This document shows, piece after piece, positions 8,367 through 17,595 of a stretch of 64,000 bases of DNA. The notes below the pieces were generated by a model that was not told the origin of the DNA, searched no databases, and saw nothing but the letters and a program-made list of their open reading frames with translations. The stretch's first letter is position 1. Every line of letters begins with the position of its first letter. Both the position numbers and the translations under genes were made by a program. Source of the DNA: Dielma fastidiosa (GTDB lineage: Bacteria > Bacillota_I > Bacilli_A > Erysipelotrichales > Erysipelotrichaceae); the NCBI RefSeq assembly GCF_000313565.1, contig NZ_HE578926.1, positions 312,814 through 376,813 of the forward strand, written 5' to 3'.

Positions 8367-9800
8367 TTAATTCTCCTTTATGTGATTGTAATAAACTGCT
8401 TTATGCTTACGATAGTAAAGCTGATTCAAGGCCAATAAAGCGATGATAGCGATCATTGCGCCGCCATATGGCCCAACAAAATGAATCACAACCATTAAAC
8501 CGGCGAAGAAGGTGTTGTTGTCGAAGAAAGCCGGCCAAGCGGAAAGTGAATAACCGCCGACACCTTTCACAAACATAATCATCACAAATGAAATCAGCAC
8601 TTGGAATAGTCCGTTCAGTATTGAACACAGGATAGCCGCGTTCTTACCGCCGCGTTTGTTGGCATAGATTGCGATGGTCGCGTTATCAAAAAACAACGGT
8701 ACGAAGCCCGGCACCAAAAACAGCGGTGATTTGAAAATCAACAGACCGGCAATCGCGATAATCTGACCGAAAAAGCCGAAAATGAAGCCAATTAACGGAA
8801 CATTAGGATGTGCATAATTGAATGCTACCGCGCAGTCAACAGCCGGCATAGAGCCTTTAATCAGCTTTTGTGAGATACCCTCAAAGGCTTTCATCAGTTC
8901 TGCCACAAACATTCTGACACCGGCTAACAAAATATACATATATACAGAAAAATAGATACATTTCGTAATAATATAGACGATGAATAAGGTTGTAGCGGTA
9001 AACGTAGAATCTATTTCGCGCATCGCCGGTTCCCCAATTACCAGCATCAGACCGCCAAAGAAAATAGTCATTAGAATCGCTGTTGATACAACATTATCCT
9101 TAAAGATTGATAAGAAGCCCGGCAATTGGATGTTTTCAACACTATCCTCAGGTTTGCCGAAGAAACCAGCAATTTTATCTGTGAACCAGATGCCCAGCAT
9201 CTCCTGATGACCGATTGCGAAGCCCGCTCCGCCAGTCAGATTCTGAGTCGCTTCAACGGTAATATTAGAACCGACCGCCGCCCAGACACCACACAGTGCG
9301 CCGAATAAAATGGTGAATCCCATATTGCGGGCAGCCGGGCATACTAAATAGACAAGCCACATCATCAATGTTGTATAGCCCTGCAGTGTATGACCGGTTA
9401 CATATAATGTACGGCAGCGCGTCCATTTATTAAGGATAACTAAAATGAAGTTGACAGCGATTGAAACGGCAAAAGCAAACATCGTCCAGACGACCGCCCC
9501 TTCAATGGAAAATAAACCCGTATCCCCATACATCTGTCCCATTAGGAAATACGTGTCGACAACCGCCGCTTCCATTTGAAACTTTGTACCCAAAGCATCA
9601 ATGATCGGCTTAAATGTACTGGTCAGACCGCCGGAACCGATGGTCAGGATAAAGAAACCGACAGCCGTTTTAATAAAACCGGCCAGCGCTTCATGAAACG
9701 GCTTCTTCATCGCAAGCAGACCGATAAATACCATGATGCCAATAAAGTATGCAGGCTGCGTAAGAATGTTGCTCGACAGCATTTGTAAGAATGTAAACAT
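8367..9800 (-). CDS. PTS transporter subunit IIC, ascorbate (SgaT/UlaA) type
   Basis: A 477-residue membrane permease with about eleven hydrophobic segments and the UlaA-type features GGAGFAIGHQEMLGIW and AVAFNYAHPNVPLIGF. It would carry a sugar across the membrane during phosphorylation by IIB. The gene starts after GGAGGT, has its own near-consensus promoter, and leads a two-gene operon with IIB. It diverges from a creatininase-like hydrolase and HAD phosphatase that may process the imported sugar phosphate. L-ascorbate itself is not established as the substrate. Confidence 0.88.
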   Translation of the reverse strand: MFTFLQMLSSNILTQPAYFIGIMVFIGLLAMKKPFHEALAGFIKTAVGFFILTIGSGGLTSTFKPIIDALGTKFQMEAAVVDTYFLMGQMYGDTGLFSIEGAVVWTMFAFAVSIAVNFILVILNKWTRCRTLYVTGHTLQGYTTLMMWLVYLVCPAARNMGFTILFGALCGVWAAVGSNITVEATQNLTGGAGFAIGHQEMLGIWFTDKIAGFFGKPEDSVENIQLPGFLSIFKDNVVSTAILMTIFFGGLMLVIGEPAMREIDSTFTATTLFIVYIITKCIYFSVYMYILLAGVRMFVAELMKAFEGISQKLIKGSMPAVDCAVAFNYAHPNVPLIGFIFGFFGQIIAIAGLLIFKSPLFLVPGFVPLFFDNATIAIYANKRGGKNAAILCSILNGLFQVLISFVMIMFVKGVGGYSLSAWPAFFDNNTFFAGLMVVIHFVGPYGGAMIAIIALLALNQLYYRKHKAVYYNHIKEN

Positions 9801-9842
9801 AGCTTCTACCTCCTTTTGTTTGAACTATTTGTTTATGGCTTC

Positions 9843-9871
9843 AGTATAGCGCTTACATCAGACATCGTCAA
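9843..9871 (-). promoter_or_regulatory. Promoter of PTS IIC-IIB operon
   Basis: On the minus strand TTGACG (9871-9866) and TATACT (9848-9843) with a 17-nt spacer, about 43 nt before the IIC start. A perfect palindrome lies just upstream. Confidence 0.7.
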
Positions 9872-9877
9872 TCATTT

Positions 9878-9895
9878 TATGATAATTTTATCATA
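9878..9895. promoter_or_regulatory. 18-bp palindrome in the divergent PTS/creatininase region
   Basis: TATGATAA-TT-TTATCATA, perfect 8-nt arms, seven bases upstream of the -35 of the PTS promoter. A probable operator, perhaps for the DeoR protein encoded next to the PTS genes. Further TTATCAT-like half sites follow in the same AT-rich intergenic region. The remainder of 9801-10061 shows no gene. Confidence 0.5.
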
Positions 9896-9994
9896 TAAAT
9901 TATGAATTAATCATAAAATTTCCAATATTTACCTCTTTTTATCATTTGATTCGCCATTTTATTATAATTTTAACTGTGTTTTATCTTAAACATA

Positions 9995-10024
9995 TTGAAA
10001 ATATTTCATGTATGTGCTTATAAT
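9995..10024 (+). promoter_or_regulatory. Promoter of creatininase-like gene
   Basis: TTGAAA (9995-10000) and TATAAT (10019-10024) with an 18-nt spacer, 37 nt before the start codon; divergent from the PTS promoter. Confidence 0.65.
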
Positions 10025-10061
10025 GAGACTAGTTAATCAACTATAAAGGAGGTTTATATTT

Positions 10062-10790
10062 ATGAAAGATGTTTATGCAGGCAATCTGACTTCGCCGGAA
10101 TTCGCAAGGGCAGTTAAGGAATGCAAAGCTGTCATTTTGCCTATTGGCTCATGTGAACAGCATGGTCATCATATGCCATTGGATACCGATAATCTAATTG
10201 GCAGCTATTTGGCTATGGAGACAGCCAAGCGCTGTCACTGTCTGGTGATGCCGGCCATCAATTACGGACAGGTATGGTCAGCCAGAAAATTTCCCGGCAC
10301 AATTGCCCTCAGCACTAATACATTAATCAGCATTATTAAGGAAGTTGTCATATCTCTGCAGTCTCATCATGTCAGAAACATTATCTTATTAGCTGGACAT
10401 AATGGTAATTCAAATGCGTTAAAAGAAGCCGCCCGTCAGCTGCTTGATGAATATCAATGGGAGAATGTGTGGTATCTTTGTGCTGAAATTGATTCATCCT
10501 TAATGAAACTCATGGAAACGCCAATTCCCTGCGGCTGTGTTCATGCCGGCGAGATGGAAACTTCAATGCTTTTAGCCATCCGCCCTGATTTAGTTCATAT
10601 GGAAAGGGCAACCGCTGAATTTCCTACGCTGCCTCAGGATGCGAAGTATCGGCCGGTTAGTTGGGAGCATTATATTGAAAGCGGCTCTTTTGGTGACGGC
10701 GGCAAGGCAACCGCTGAGAAAGGTAAGGCGTTGCTTGAATCGTCGATTCAAAGCGCTGTGCGGCTGATTAATGAAATCATTCCCGACTGA
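10062..10790 (+). CDS. Creatininase family amidohydrolase
   Basis: A 242-residue metal-dependent hydrolase. The family metal ligands are visible in GSCEQHGHHMPLDTD, LAGHNGN and HAGEMETS. Relatives include creatinine amidohydrolase, formamidopyrimidine deformylases (ArfB type) and 3-dehydro-scyllo-inosose hydrolase. Because it diverges from an ascorbate-type PTS and is followed by a HAD phosphatase, hydrolysis of a lactone-like or cyclic keto-sugar is more likely than creatinine breakdown; this is inference. AAGGAGG precedes the start. Confidence 0.82.
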   Translation: MKDVYAGNLTSPEFARAVKECKAVILPIGSCEQHGHHMPLDTDNLIGSYLAMETAKRCHCLVMPAINYGQVWSARKFPGTIALSTNTLISIIKEVVISLQSHHVRNIILLAGHNGNSNALKEAARQLLDEYQWENVWYLCAEIDSSLMKLMETPIPCGCVHAGEMETSMLLAIRPDLVHMERATAEFPTLPQDAKYRPVSWEHYIESGSFGDGGKATAEKGKALLESSIQSAVRLINEIIPD

Positions 10791-11529
10791 TCAAATCAAG
10801 CTGGCTGTTTTTGATATTGATGATACACTGCTTCCCCGCGGCCGCTTTGCACTTTCATCACCTACTAAAAAAGCGATTCATCAGCTTCATGAAAATGGCA
10901 TTATCACCATTCCAGCCACAGGCCGAGGCAGTTATAATACTCCTGCACAAATCATTGATGTGCTTAAACCGCCTTTTCTCATAACCATCAATGGTCATAT
11001 CATATTAAAACAAAATGAGATTATCAAATCGGCGCCCATAGACCGTCAGGTTATCAGTGAACTATACGCTTTCTGTTTCAGCCATCATCTATCACTGATA
11101 TATAAGACAAGGGATAGCTATCAGCATGTTTTAGATGCAAACATTGATAAGTCGGCCAAACTGGAGCGGACAGCCAAAGAAATCTATGGTTGTTTTCTTA
11201 TTCCACCGCCAAATTTTTCCATTTCCTTGCTTGCGAAGCAATTCCATTCATTAGTTTTTACTAAGGGAGGTGATGGATATGATGTCTATGGCTGTGACGC
11301 GGACAAATCGTTTGGCATCGAATTAGTTTTAAAGCAATTGAATCTCAATTGGGAAAATGTACTGTGCTTTGGCGACGCGGAAAATGATCTTACTATGATT
11401 CAAAAGGCCGGCTTGGGCGTTGCGATGGGAAATGCCTGCGGCAGCTTAAAGGCGGCTGCGGATGTGGTTTGCGGAAATGCTGAAGATGATGGAATTGCTG
11501 ATTTCCTGAATCAGCTGTTCAGCCATTAA
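10771..11529 (+). CDS. HAD superfamily hydrolase, Cof-type
   Basis: A 252-residue HAD-IIB phosphatase. Motif I is FDIDDTL (nucleophile Asp14 and Asp16), motif II lies at ATGRG, and motif IV is GDAENDLTMI. Such enzymes remove phosphate from sugar phosphates or similar small molecules. Its start overlaps the creatininase-like gene by 20 nt without a strong ribosome binding site, suggesting translational coupling and a shared pathway with that hydrolase and the divergent PTS. Confidence 0.85.
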   Translation: MKSFPTDQIKLAVFDIDDTLLPRGRFALSSPTKKAIHQLHENGIITIPATGRGSYNTPAQIIDVLKPPFLITINGHIILKQNEIIKSAPIDRQVISELYAFCFSHHLSLIYKTRDSYQHVLDANIDKSAKLERTAKEIYGCFLIPPPNFSISLLAKQFHSLVFTKGGDGYDVYGCDADKSFGIELVLKQLNLNWENVLCFGDAENDLTMIQKAGLGVAMGNACGSLKAAADVVCGNAEDDGIADFLNQLFSH

Positions 11530-11547
11530 ATTAAGAATATAGGATAG

Positions 11548-11571
11548 AAAAAAAATCGTGCTGCCACGATT
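11548..11571 (-). terminator. Intrinsic terminator, minus strand
   Basis: On the minus strand AATCGTG-GCAG-CACGATT followed by six T. It sits six bases after the stop of the small remnant ORF at 11578-11769, which supports a former gene on this strand. Confidence 0.75.
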
Positions 11572-11577
11572 CTCTCA

Positions 11578-11769
11578 TTAATTCTTATAAGCCACCGCCC
11601 GCTTAGGCCATGACGTATCCTTTAATAAAATATGGCAAACCCAATCATATCCGCTTTTTGCTAATTCAGCAAGGCTTTGGCCGCACTTACCCCAACCCCC
11701 GTTGGATAAAAACAGCTTTCTTAATGGCCGCTGACAATTCGCTGAAATATCCCTGTTGGCTTGATTCAA
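11578..11769 (-). pseudogene. Remnant of a repeat-protein gene
   Basis: The 372 bases between the two HAD genes hold no intact gene. A minus-strand frame ending at 11578 encodes LAELAKSGYDWVCHILLKD and then TSWPKRAVAYKN. This resembles the tandem pattern AVANxGYGLDxLxxDxxWxVRRAV found in Firmicutes repeat proteins. The frame continues upstream past an in-frame stop at 11791-11793 (preceded by PLAVDILSE), and there is no ribosome binding site at the ATG. A terminator follows directly. I read it as the decayed 3' end of a gene; a short functional protein is less likely. Confidence 0.4.
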
Positions 11770-11901
11770 GATTTTGATACATACAAGAAATCATTCACTA
11801 AGAATATCCACCGCCAAAGGTAGAATATTCACTTTCTGAAAAAGCGTCAGCATAATGCCGATTCTGCAAGCTTTATGTAAATGGGTCAGATAAAATAAAA
11901 C

Positions 11902-12705
11902 TTATGCCTGATTATTTTCTAACAGGTGCCAAATTGCCTTAGCTACACCGTTATGCGCCGCATCATCACTGATCCAGTCCGCATGACTTTTTACATATTC
12001 ACTCGCATTTCCCATCGCGATCCCGCAGCCTGCCAATTCAAGCATTTTCAAATCATTGGTAGAGTCACCGATCGCCGCTGCCTCATGCCATGTCAGATTA
12101 AATTTATCCAGCAATATCTCAATCGCCCTAGCCTTATCATTATCGGCACGAAACACATCAAAAACATGCTCCGCAATCTTATCACAGCGCAAATTAGGGG
12201 TGGCATTGACAAAATCAACTAATGCCTGTTCATCCTCAGCAACCACTACACCGTTATATGGCATATTATGCAGATGCCGCTTATGGGTTGGATCATCCTT
12301 AATGATTGTACAGCCTTCCTTCACATGGGTTCTGAAAAAGTCCTCGATTTTATCAAACCGATGATAACCATAAGAGAAATCATCAAAATGGAAACACAGA
12401 CCACACTCATGCGCCCGCGCATAATCCCAAATCATTTGAAAATCATGATGACTCATCGGATTTTCAAACAAAGCCTGACCCTTCCTATCTTCAATATAAC
12501 CGCCGTTTAAATTAATTCTGGCATCAAAATCAATTAAATCAGTAATCGCCTTTGTATGAATCGGCGGCCGTCCGGTACACAGTACACATTTTACTCCATG
12601 GCGCTGTAAATCAGCAATCGCGTCGATAGAGCTTTGAGCCACGATACCCTTACTTGTTTCAACTAATGTTCCATCTACATCAATAAATACAATTTTAATT
12701 TTCAT
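11902..12705 (-). CDS. HAD superfamily hydrolase, Cof-type
   Basis: A 267-residue HAD-IIB phosphatase with motif I FIDVDGTL, motif II CTGRPP and motif IV GDSTNDLKML. Start at 12705 (MKIKIVFIDVDG) is set by GAGGG six nt upstream; an ATG six bases earlier overlaps that site. Probable sugar-phosphate or flavin/pyridoxal-phosphate phosphatase; specificity cannot be read. It follows the GGDEF/EAL gene on the same strand but a terminator separates them. Confidence 0.85.
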   Translation of the reverse strand: MKIKIVFIDVDGTLVETSKGIVAQSSIDAIADLQRHGVKCVLCTGRPPIHTKAITDLIDFDARINLNGGYIEDRKGQALFENPMSHHDFQMIWDYARAHECGLCFHFDDFSYGYHRFDKIEDFFRTHVKEGCTIIKDDPTHKRHLHNMPYNGVVVAEDEQALVDFVNATPNLRCDKIAEHVFDVFRADNDKARAIEILLDKFNLTWHEAAAIGDSTNDLKMLELAGCGIAMGNASEYVKSHADWISDDAAHNGVAKAIWHLLENNQA

Positions 12706-12753
12706 CGTCATCCCTCATTCAAATTTAATCCTATTATAACACATCTCAGACAA

Positions 12754-12779
12754 GAAAAAACTGCCGCATTAACCGGCAG
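12754..12779 (-). terminator. Terminator overlapping the 3' end of the GGDEF/EAL gene
   Basis: On the minus strand CTGCCG-gttaatg-CGGCAG then six T. The stop codon of the GGDEF/EAL gene (12769-12771) lies in the loop, so the last codons form the 5' arm of the hairpin. Confidence 0.8.
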
Positions 12780-14970
12780 AATTCACTTTCATTGTTTGCT
12801 GGGACTGCTTTTTACGCATTTCCATTTCTTTTTCCTTAGTGACATTTTGAATCAAGCCGACAGCTTTTACCGACTTACCGTTCTCATCCTTAACAGCCGT
12901 CAGTGTAATATGATTCCAAACAATGCTGTCATCACCCATATGTGCCTGAATGGTGCAGCTTGCCTGATCCTTACCATCATAGATATCCTGATACATTTGA
13001 ATAAAATCATCCTCATACCCTTCACAAACCGACCCCTGTTCAATAAATCCTTCCGGCGCGTTTACCACACAGTCAGATAAACCAAAATCATCCTGTGTAT
13101 GCTTAGCATAATAAGCGGTACGAGTAGCGATATCTAATTCAAAAATCGTATCCCGGCCTGATTCCATCGTTAAATAGAACCGTTTTTCAGCAAGTTTCAA
13201 TTCTTCAATAGTTTCCATATAATCACTGACATCCGATACTGACGCATAGTAAATATCTTTATTATTAATCTCTGAAAGATAGAACAGACGGATTTTAACC
13301 CATAACACTCCTTTTGAAGAATACCGGCGTACAATAACCTCTGAACCTTTATCGCCATTCTCATTAGCCTTTAAAAGCGCAGCCATCATCAGCGGCCGGT
13401 CTTCCTCAAGAATCGGTAATTCATCATGCTTATAAAAATCCATCATATCATGTTCACACATTAAATTATAATATTGCTCATTTGCCTTCATGACGCGGAT
13501 ATCCTGTCCGTCAAAGGAATAGAGTACAACCTGTCCAAGTATATTATTCAGCAATGCCTCCGACATCATATCCTCATGAAAGAGATCCTTAAAATTAAGC
13601 TGCCAGTCTTCCAGTGTTTTCTGATTCAAGTGATCACGAACATCAATCTTGCTCTCATCCCTGATCAATTCCTCAAAAGCTGTCAGCTTCATTGGCCGGT
13701 AATAATAAAAGCCCTGAGCATAAACGCAGCCGATTCCCAGCAGGAAATCAACTTGTTCGCGGTTTTCAACACCCTCCGCAATCACCTTAAGATCAAGCCA
13801 TTTCGCCATATGTACCACAGATTCCACAATATCCTTGCTCTTGCGGTCATTGTTGTCAAGAAAACGCATATCCAGCTTCAGCACATTGATATTAATATCC
13901 TTTAAAATATTTAATGAAGAATAACCGCTGCCAAAATCATCCATAGAAACTGTAAAGCCTTCATTCATCAGCTGGCTGATTACCTGAATAATTTCATCGG
14001 TACGGCTGCTGTATGCACTTTCTGTCACTTCGATTTCCAGCCAAGCGGCATCAAGTTCATATTTATCAGCCAATGCTTTAATCATCGCAAAAACATCCAT
14101 GCTGAAAATATCACTCCGCGATACGTTAACCGAAAGCGGCAGCACTGATAACCCCTGCTGTTTGCGCTGATGCAGCCATCGGGCGGCCTGTTCCCACACA
14201 TAGGCATCTAATTTTTTAATAAACCCATTCCGTTCAAATAAAGGAATGAAAACCGTAGGCGGGATCAGTCCCTTTAATGGATGATTCCAGCGAACCAATA
14301 CTTCCCCGCCGACAATCAGTCCGGTTTTCATATTGCATTTTGGCTGAATATAAATCTCAAACTCATGATTAGCCAGTGAGGTTTCCACATTGTTCAGCAG
14401 ATCCTGCTCCTCGATCAAAAGATTACGCATACTGTCATTATACCAAGCTAAATGATGCACATAATTCCCTTTTACGGATTTGCCGGCCATCACTGAACGG
14501 TCACACATCAGACTTGCGCGGATACTGCGGTCAGTGATCTCATAAATGCCGATAGCCGGGATAATTTCCATATTTAGCGGATAATTCCGGCAGATGTTTA
14601 CAATTTTATCCGCTGCCTTTTCACCGCCGTTTTTTGATGGCAGAAAGACGGCAAAAACATCAGAACCAATGCGTGAGAAACAGCTGTTCTCACAAGCCAG
14701 CTCAGATTGCAGCTGATGGGCTAGATATTGCAGCAGCGCATCTCCCTGTTCAGTTCCATAAAAATCATTAATCAAGCGAAACCGTTCAATGTCTACGGTA
14801 ATGATCTGAAAGATTTCATTAGGCACTGCATCTAAAATCTGCTGAATGGTTTCATAAAAGACATGTTTATTACAGACACCGGTCAGTGAATCATAATCAC
14901 GATAAAACCGCAGCTGTTCTTCGAGCTGCTTAATCTGTATTTCTAATGATTCAATATTCTGACTTGTCAT
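12769..14970 (-). CDS. GGDEF/EAL/PAS protein, probable cyclic-di-GMP phosphodiesterase
   Basis: A 733-residue cytoplasmic protein. Order: short coiled coil (5-22), GGDEF domain (about 25-165), EAL domain (about 185-440), PAS-type sensor region (about 470-720). The GGDEF signature is GSDVF (102-106), so cyclase activity is probably lost. The EAL motif reads EVL (223-225) in GGEVLVRW; other catalytic blocks are present: EVTESAY, DDFGSGYSS and VIAEGVEN. Net activity is therefore likely phosphodiesterase, with the degenerate GGDEF perhaps binding GTP. No transmembrane segment is seen. GGAGAT precedes the start. Confidence 0.88.
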   Translation of the reverse strand: MTSQNIESLEIQIKQLEEQLRFYRDYDSLTGVCNKHVFYETIQQILDAVPNEIFQIITVDIERFRLINDFYGTEQGDALLQYLAHQLQSELACENSCFSRIGSDVFAVFLPSKNGGEKAADKIVNICRNYPLNMEIIPAIGIYEITDRSIRASLMCDRSVMAGKSVKGNYVHHLAWYNDSMRNLLIEEQDLLNNVETSLANHEFEIYIQPKCNMKTGLIVGGEVLVRWNHPLKGLIPPTVFIPLFERNGFIKKLDAYVWEQAARWLHQRKQQGLSVLPLSVNVSRSDIFSMDVFAMIKALADKYELDAAWLEIEVTESAYSSRTDEIIQVISQLMNEGFTVSMDDFGSGYSSLNILKDININVLKLDMRFLDNNDRKSKDIVESVVHMAKWLDLKVIAEGVENREQVDFLLGIGCVYAQGFYYYRPMKLTAFEELIRDESKIDVRDHLNQKTLEDWQLNFKDLFHEDMMSEALLNNILGQVVLYSFDGQDIRVMKANEQYYNLMCEHDMMDFYKHDELPILEEDRPLMMAALLKANENGDKGSEVIVRRYSSKGVLWVKIRLFYLSEINNKDIYYASVSDVSDYMETIEELKLAEKRFYLTMESGRDTIFELDIATRTAYYAKHTQDDFGLSDCVVNAPEGFIEQGSVCEGYEDDFIQMYQDIYDGKDQASCTIQAHMGDDSIVWNHITLTAVKDENGKSVKAVGLIQNVTKEKEMEMRKKQSQQTMKVNSAG

Positions 14971-15116
14971 AGCTATCTCCTTGTCAAATTCACGACACTA
15001 TCATTTTAACATTATCAATATAAATATGAACCTAAAATCGATGTCTAAAATGGTTTTTTGAGACACTTTTTTTGCCGTTTCAGATATTTGACCAAATTTA
15101 TGGATAAAAGCACCGC

Positions 15117-15145
15117 TTGTATTTTAATAAAAACCCTCCTATACT
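15117..15145 (+). promoter_or_regulatory. Promoter of alpha-amylase gene
   Basis: TTGTAT (15117-15122) and TATACT (15140-15145) with a 17-nt spacer, 23 nt before the chosen start codon. Confidence 0.55.
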
Positions 15146-15168
15146 AAAACCAGAGAGTGAGGAAGATC

Positions 15169-16632
15169 ATGACATACAAAAGAACGCTAATGCAGTATTT
15201 TGAATGGTATCTGCCTGCTGATCAAACGCTGTGGAAACGCGCGGCACATCAAGCGGAACAGCTAAAACATGATGGTATTACAACTTTATGGCTGCCGCCT
15301 GCTTATAAAGGCAGTGCCGGTGATAAGGATGTTGGTTATGGTATTTATGACTTATATGATTTAGGTGAATTTAATCAGAAAGGCAGCATTCCTACAAAAT
15401 ATGGCACAAAAGATGAATACATTGAAGCCATTAAGTGTTTGCATGATAATCAGATTGAAGTGATTGCGGATGTGGTAATGAATCATAAAATGGGTGCTGA
15501 TGAAACGGAGGAAGTAATGGCACATGAAGATGCCGGCAACAACCGTAATAGTGAAATCAGCGGCAGCCATATGATAACTGCCTGGACTAAATTTACCTTT
15601 CCTAACCGTCATGCAAAATATTCTGATTTCACATGGAATTGGAAGCATTTTGACGGCACTGATTGGGATCAGAAAACACAGCGCAGCAGTATTTATCAAT
15701 TTGAAGGGAAGGAATGGGACCGCAATGTTGATCAGGAGAATGGCAATTATGATTATTTGATGGGCTGTGATCTTGATTTCAGCTGTCCTGAGGTACGTGA
15801 GGAATTAAAAAAATGGGGCAGCTGGTTTTTGGCTTTTACCAAAATCGATGGCTTTCGTATGGATGCGTTAAAGCATATTGATGCCTATTATATTCCTGAG
15901 TTTTTAAATGTGATGCGCGGCCAATACCCTAACCTATATGCTATTGGTGAATACTGGAACAGTGATGTGAATGTTTTGCTTGACTACCTGCATAAGACTG
16001 GCAATGTCTGTCATTTATTTGATGTGCCTCTGCATTATCAGCTTGAAAGAGCCTCTAAATCAAATGGTAATTTTGATATGCGGACAATTTTTGACAACAC
16101 CCTGCTTAAACTTGATCCTTTGCATGCGATAACCTTTGTGGATAATCATGATACACAGCCGCATCAGTCACTGGAATCATGGGTTGACGGTTGGTTTAAG
16201 CCGATTGCCTATGCGCTGATACTTCTTCATCCGGATTCAACACCTTGTGTATTTTATGGTGATGTATATGGCATTCCCCATGATGATATTGCCCCAGTTG
16301 ATGAGTTGCAGCGGCTGCTGCTCATCAGAAAAGAGACTGCGACAGGGCTTTGGCATGAATACTTAGATGATCCAAATATCATTGGCTGGACGCAGGAAGG
16401 CGAATCTCAAGGCGGATATGCGATGCTGGCAAGTGACAGCGCTGGCGGTGAGAAGGTCATGTTTGCGGGACTAAACCACGCCGGTGAAGAATATCTTGAC
16501 GTCATGAATCATCGTGATGAAGTCATCGTCATTGATCAGGAGGGCAACGGACGCTTTCTTGTCGACGGTGGTTCTGTTTCCGTCTGGCTGCCGCGTTCTG
16601 CCTATGAAAAAATCATGATTGAAATTCAATAA
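15169..16632 (+). CDS. Cytoplasmic alpha-amylase (GH13)
   Basis: A 487-residue glycoside hydrolase of family 13 without signal peptide, like the cytoplasmic AmyA/GH13_5 group. Conserved regions: VIADVVMNHK, DGFRMDALKHID (nucleophile Asp), AIGEYW (acid/base Glu) and FVDNHDTQP (transition-state Asp). The N-terminus MQYFEWYLP is typical. Start at 15169 follows GAGTGAGG; an in-frame GTG four codons earlier would overlap that site. It should hydrolyse imported maltodextrins or stored glucan. The gene stands alone with its own promoter and terminator. Confidence 0.93.
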   Translation: MTYKRTLMQYFEWYLPADQTLWKRAAHQAEQLKHDGITTLWLPPAYKGSAGDKDVGYGIYDLYDLGEFNQKGSIPTKYGTKDEYIEAIKCLHDNQIEVIADVVMNHKMGADETEEVMAHEDAGNNRNSEISGSHMITAWTKFTFPNRHAKYSDFTWNWKHFDGTDWDQKTQRSSIYQFEGKEWDRNVDQENGNYDYLMGCDLDFSCPEVREELKKWGSWFLAFTKIDGFRMDALKHIDAYYIPEFLNVMRGQYPNLYAIGEYWNSDVNVLLDYLHKTGNVCHLFDVPLHYQLERASKSNGNFDMRTIFDNTLLKLDPLHAITFVDNHDTQPHQSLESWVDGWFKPIAYALILLHPDSTPCVFYGDVYGIPHDDIAPVDELQRLLLIRKETATGLWHEYLDDPNIIGWTQEGESQGGYAMLASDSAGGEKVMFAGLNHAGEEYLDVMNHRDEVIVIDQEGNGRFLVDGGSVSVWLPRSAYEKIMIEIQ

Positions 16633-16636
16633 ATTG

Positions 16637-16663
16637 AAAAGGGACAACGAATGTCCCTTTTGT
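16637..16663. terminator. Bidirectional terminator between amylase and DUF421 genes
   Basis: AAAAGGGACA-acgaa-TGTCCCTTTT, 10-bp stem with A and T runs on both sides, serving the two convergent genes. Confidence 0.8.
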
Positions 16664-16687
16664 TTATAAATATTTTATGGTATTGCT

Positions 16688-17380
16688 TTATGCCTGCTTG
16701 TATACGGTCAGTTTATGATTTTCATCCACAACAGCTAAAATAATTTGATCCAATTCTGCTTCATCAATGTTCTGTTTTCTTAATTCTCTGACCAACCATT
16801 TCTCATCAATATTCATCAGCTTAAGATTTGATTGGAGAATCACCCCATCCATGATAACTGACAGCACCTGAATGGGGTTTGCCGCTTTCAGCTGCAGATC
16901 ATCATTACGTGCTGGTCTTGCGAAGCCTTTTGGCTGTACAGAAAGTTTACCGGTTGGCTCAAGGTTGGCAGTATATACATCATTGATATTAAAATAACCG
17001 CTGGTTCTTAGATTACTGAGCAATTCAGAAACGGTCATTTTTGATTGCTGAAGTCCACTGATCTTAATGCTGCCTTTTTCAATCAAAGCTATTGGTTTAC
17101 CAGTTAAAACCGCATTTGCTATTAAATTAATCTGGGTGATTTTATTTAATAACAGATTGCCTGCAAAAAATAAAATAATGGCAAACAGTCCTGATGTTAA
17201 TGACAGATCAGTGTTTATACTGATTGTCGCCGCAATGGAACCAACGCTAATCCCTGTTACATAATCATAGAAACTCATCTGTGCGATTTGCTTTGGCCCA
17301 TTTAGCCGCGCCATGATCAGCATGACAAGAATTGTTGCGACTACACGAAGCAAAATTTCTGAAAAATTCATAAGGCTCAT
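16688..17380 (-). CDS. DUF421 membrane protein (YetF/YcaP family)
   Basis: A 230-residue protein with three N-terminal transmembrane segments (about 8-90) and a cytoplasmic C-terminal region. Family blocks seen: ARLNGPKQIAQMSFYDYVTG in the first loop and PIALIEKGSI. The function of the family is not established beyond a link to spore or membrane stress proteins in Bacillus. GGAG lies 5 nt before the first ATG; a second ATG three codons later is also possible. Confidence 0.85.
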   Translation of the reverse strand: MSLMNFSEILLRVVATILVMLIMARLNGPKQIAQMSFYDYVTGISVGSIAATISINTDLSLTSGLFAIILFFAGNLLLNKITQINLIANAVLTGKPIALIEKGSIKISGLQQSKMTVSELLSNLRTSGYFNINDVYTANLEPTGKLSVQPKGFARPARNDDLQLKAANPIQVLSVIMDGVILQSNLKLMNIDEKWLVRELRKQNIDEAELDQIILAVVDENHKLTVYKQA

Positions 17381-17532
17381 CCTTTCTCCTCTAGTATGCG
17401 CCTGAATTCATAATTTTAATGCTTTTTCTGCGATTTGTACTATGACTTTCTAAAAATTAAAAACATTAGAAATTTCTATGCCGAAGTAAATTCTCGTCTT
17501 GTTAGCTGAACCATCATTTTATTGTAATCAAA

Positions 17533-17561
17533 TTGACAAATACAACAATATGTCATATACT
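17533..17561 (+). promoter_or_regulatory. Consensus promoter of type III antitoxin RNA
   Basis: TTGACA (17533-17538) and TATACT (17556-17561) separated by exactly 17 nt. No protein start follows; instead there are two RNA repeats and a terminator, as in type III toxin-antitoxin loci. Confidence 0.75.
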
Positions 17562-17595
17562 AAAAACGTAGTAAAAAGTATTTCATCGCTATTTT

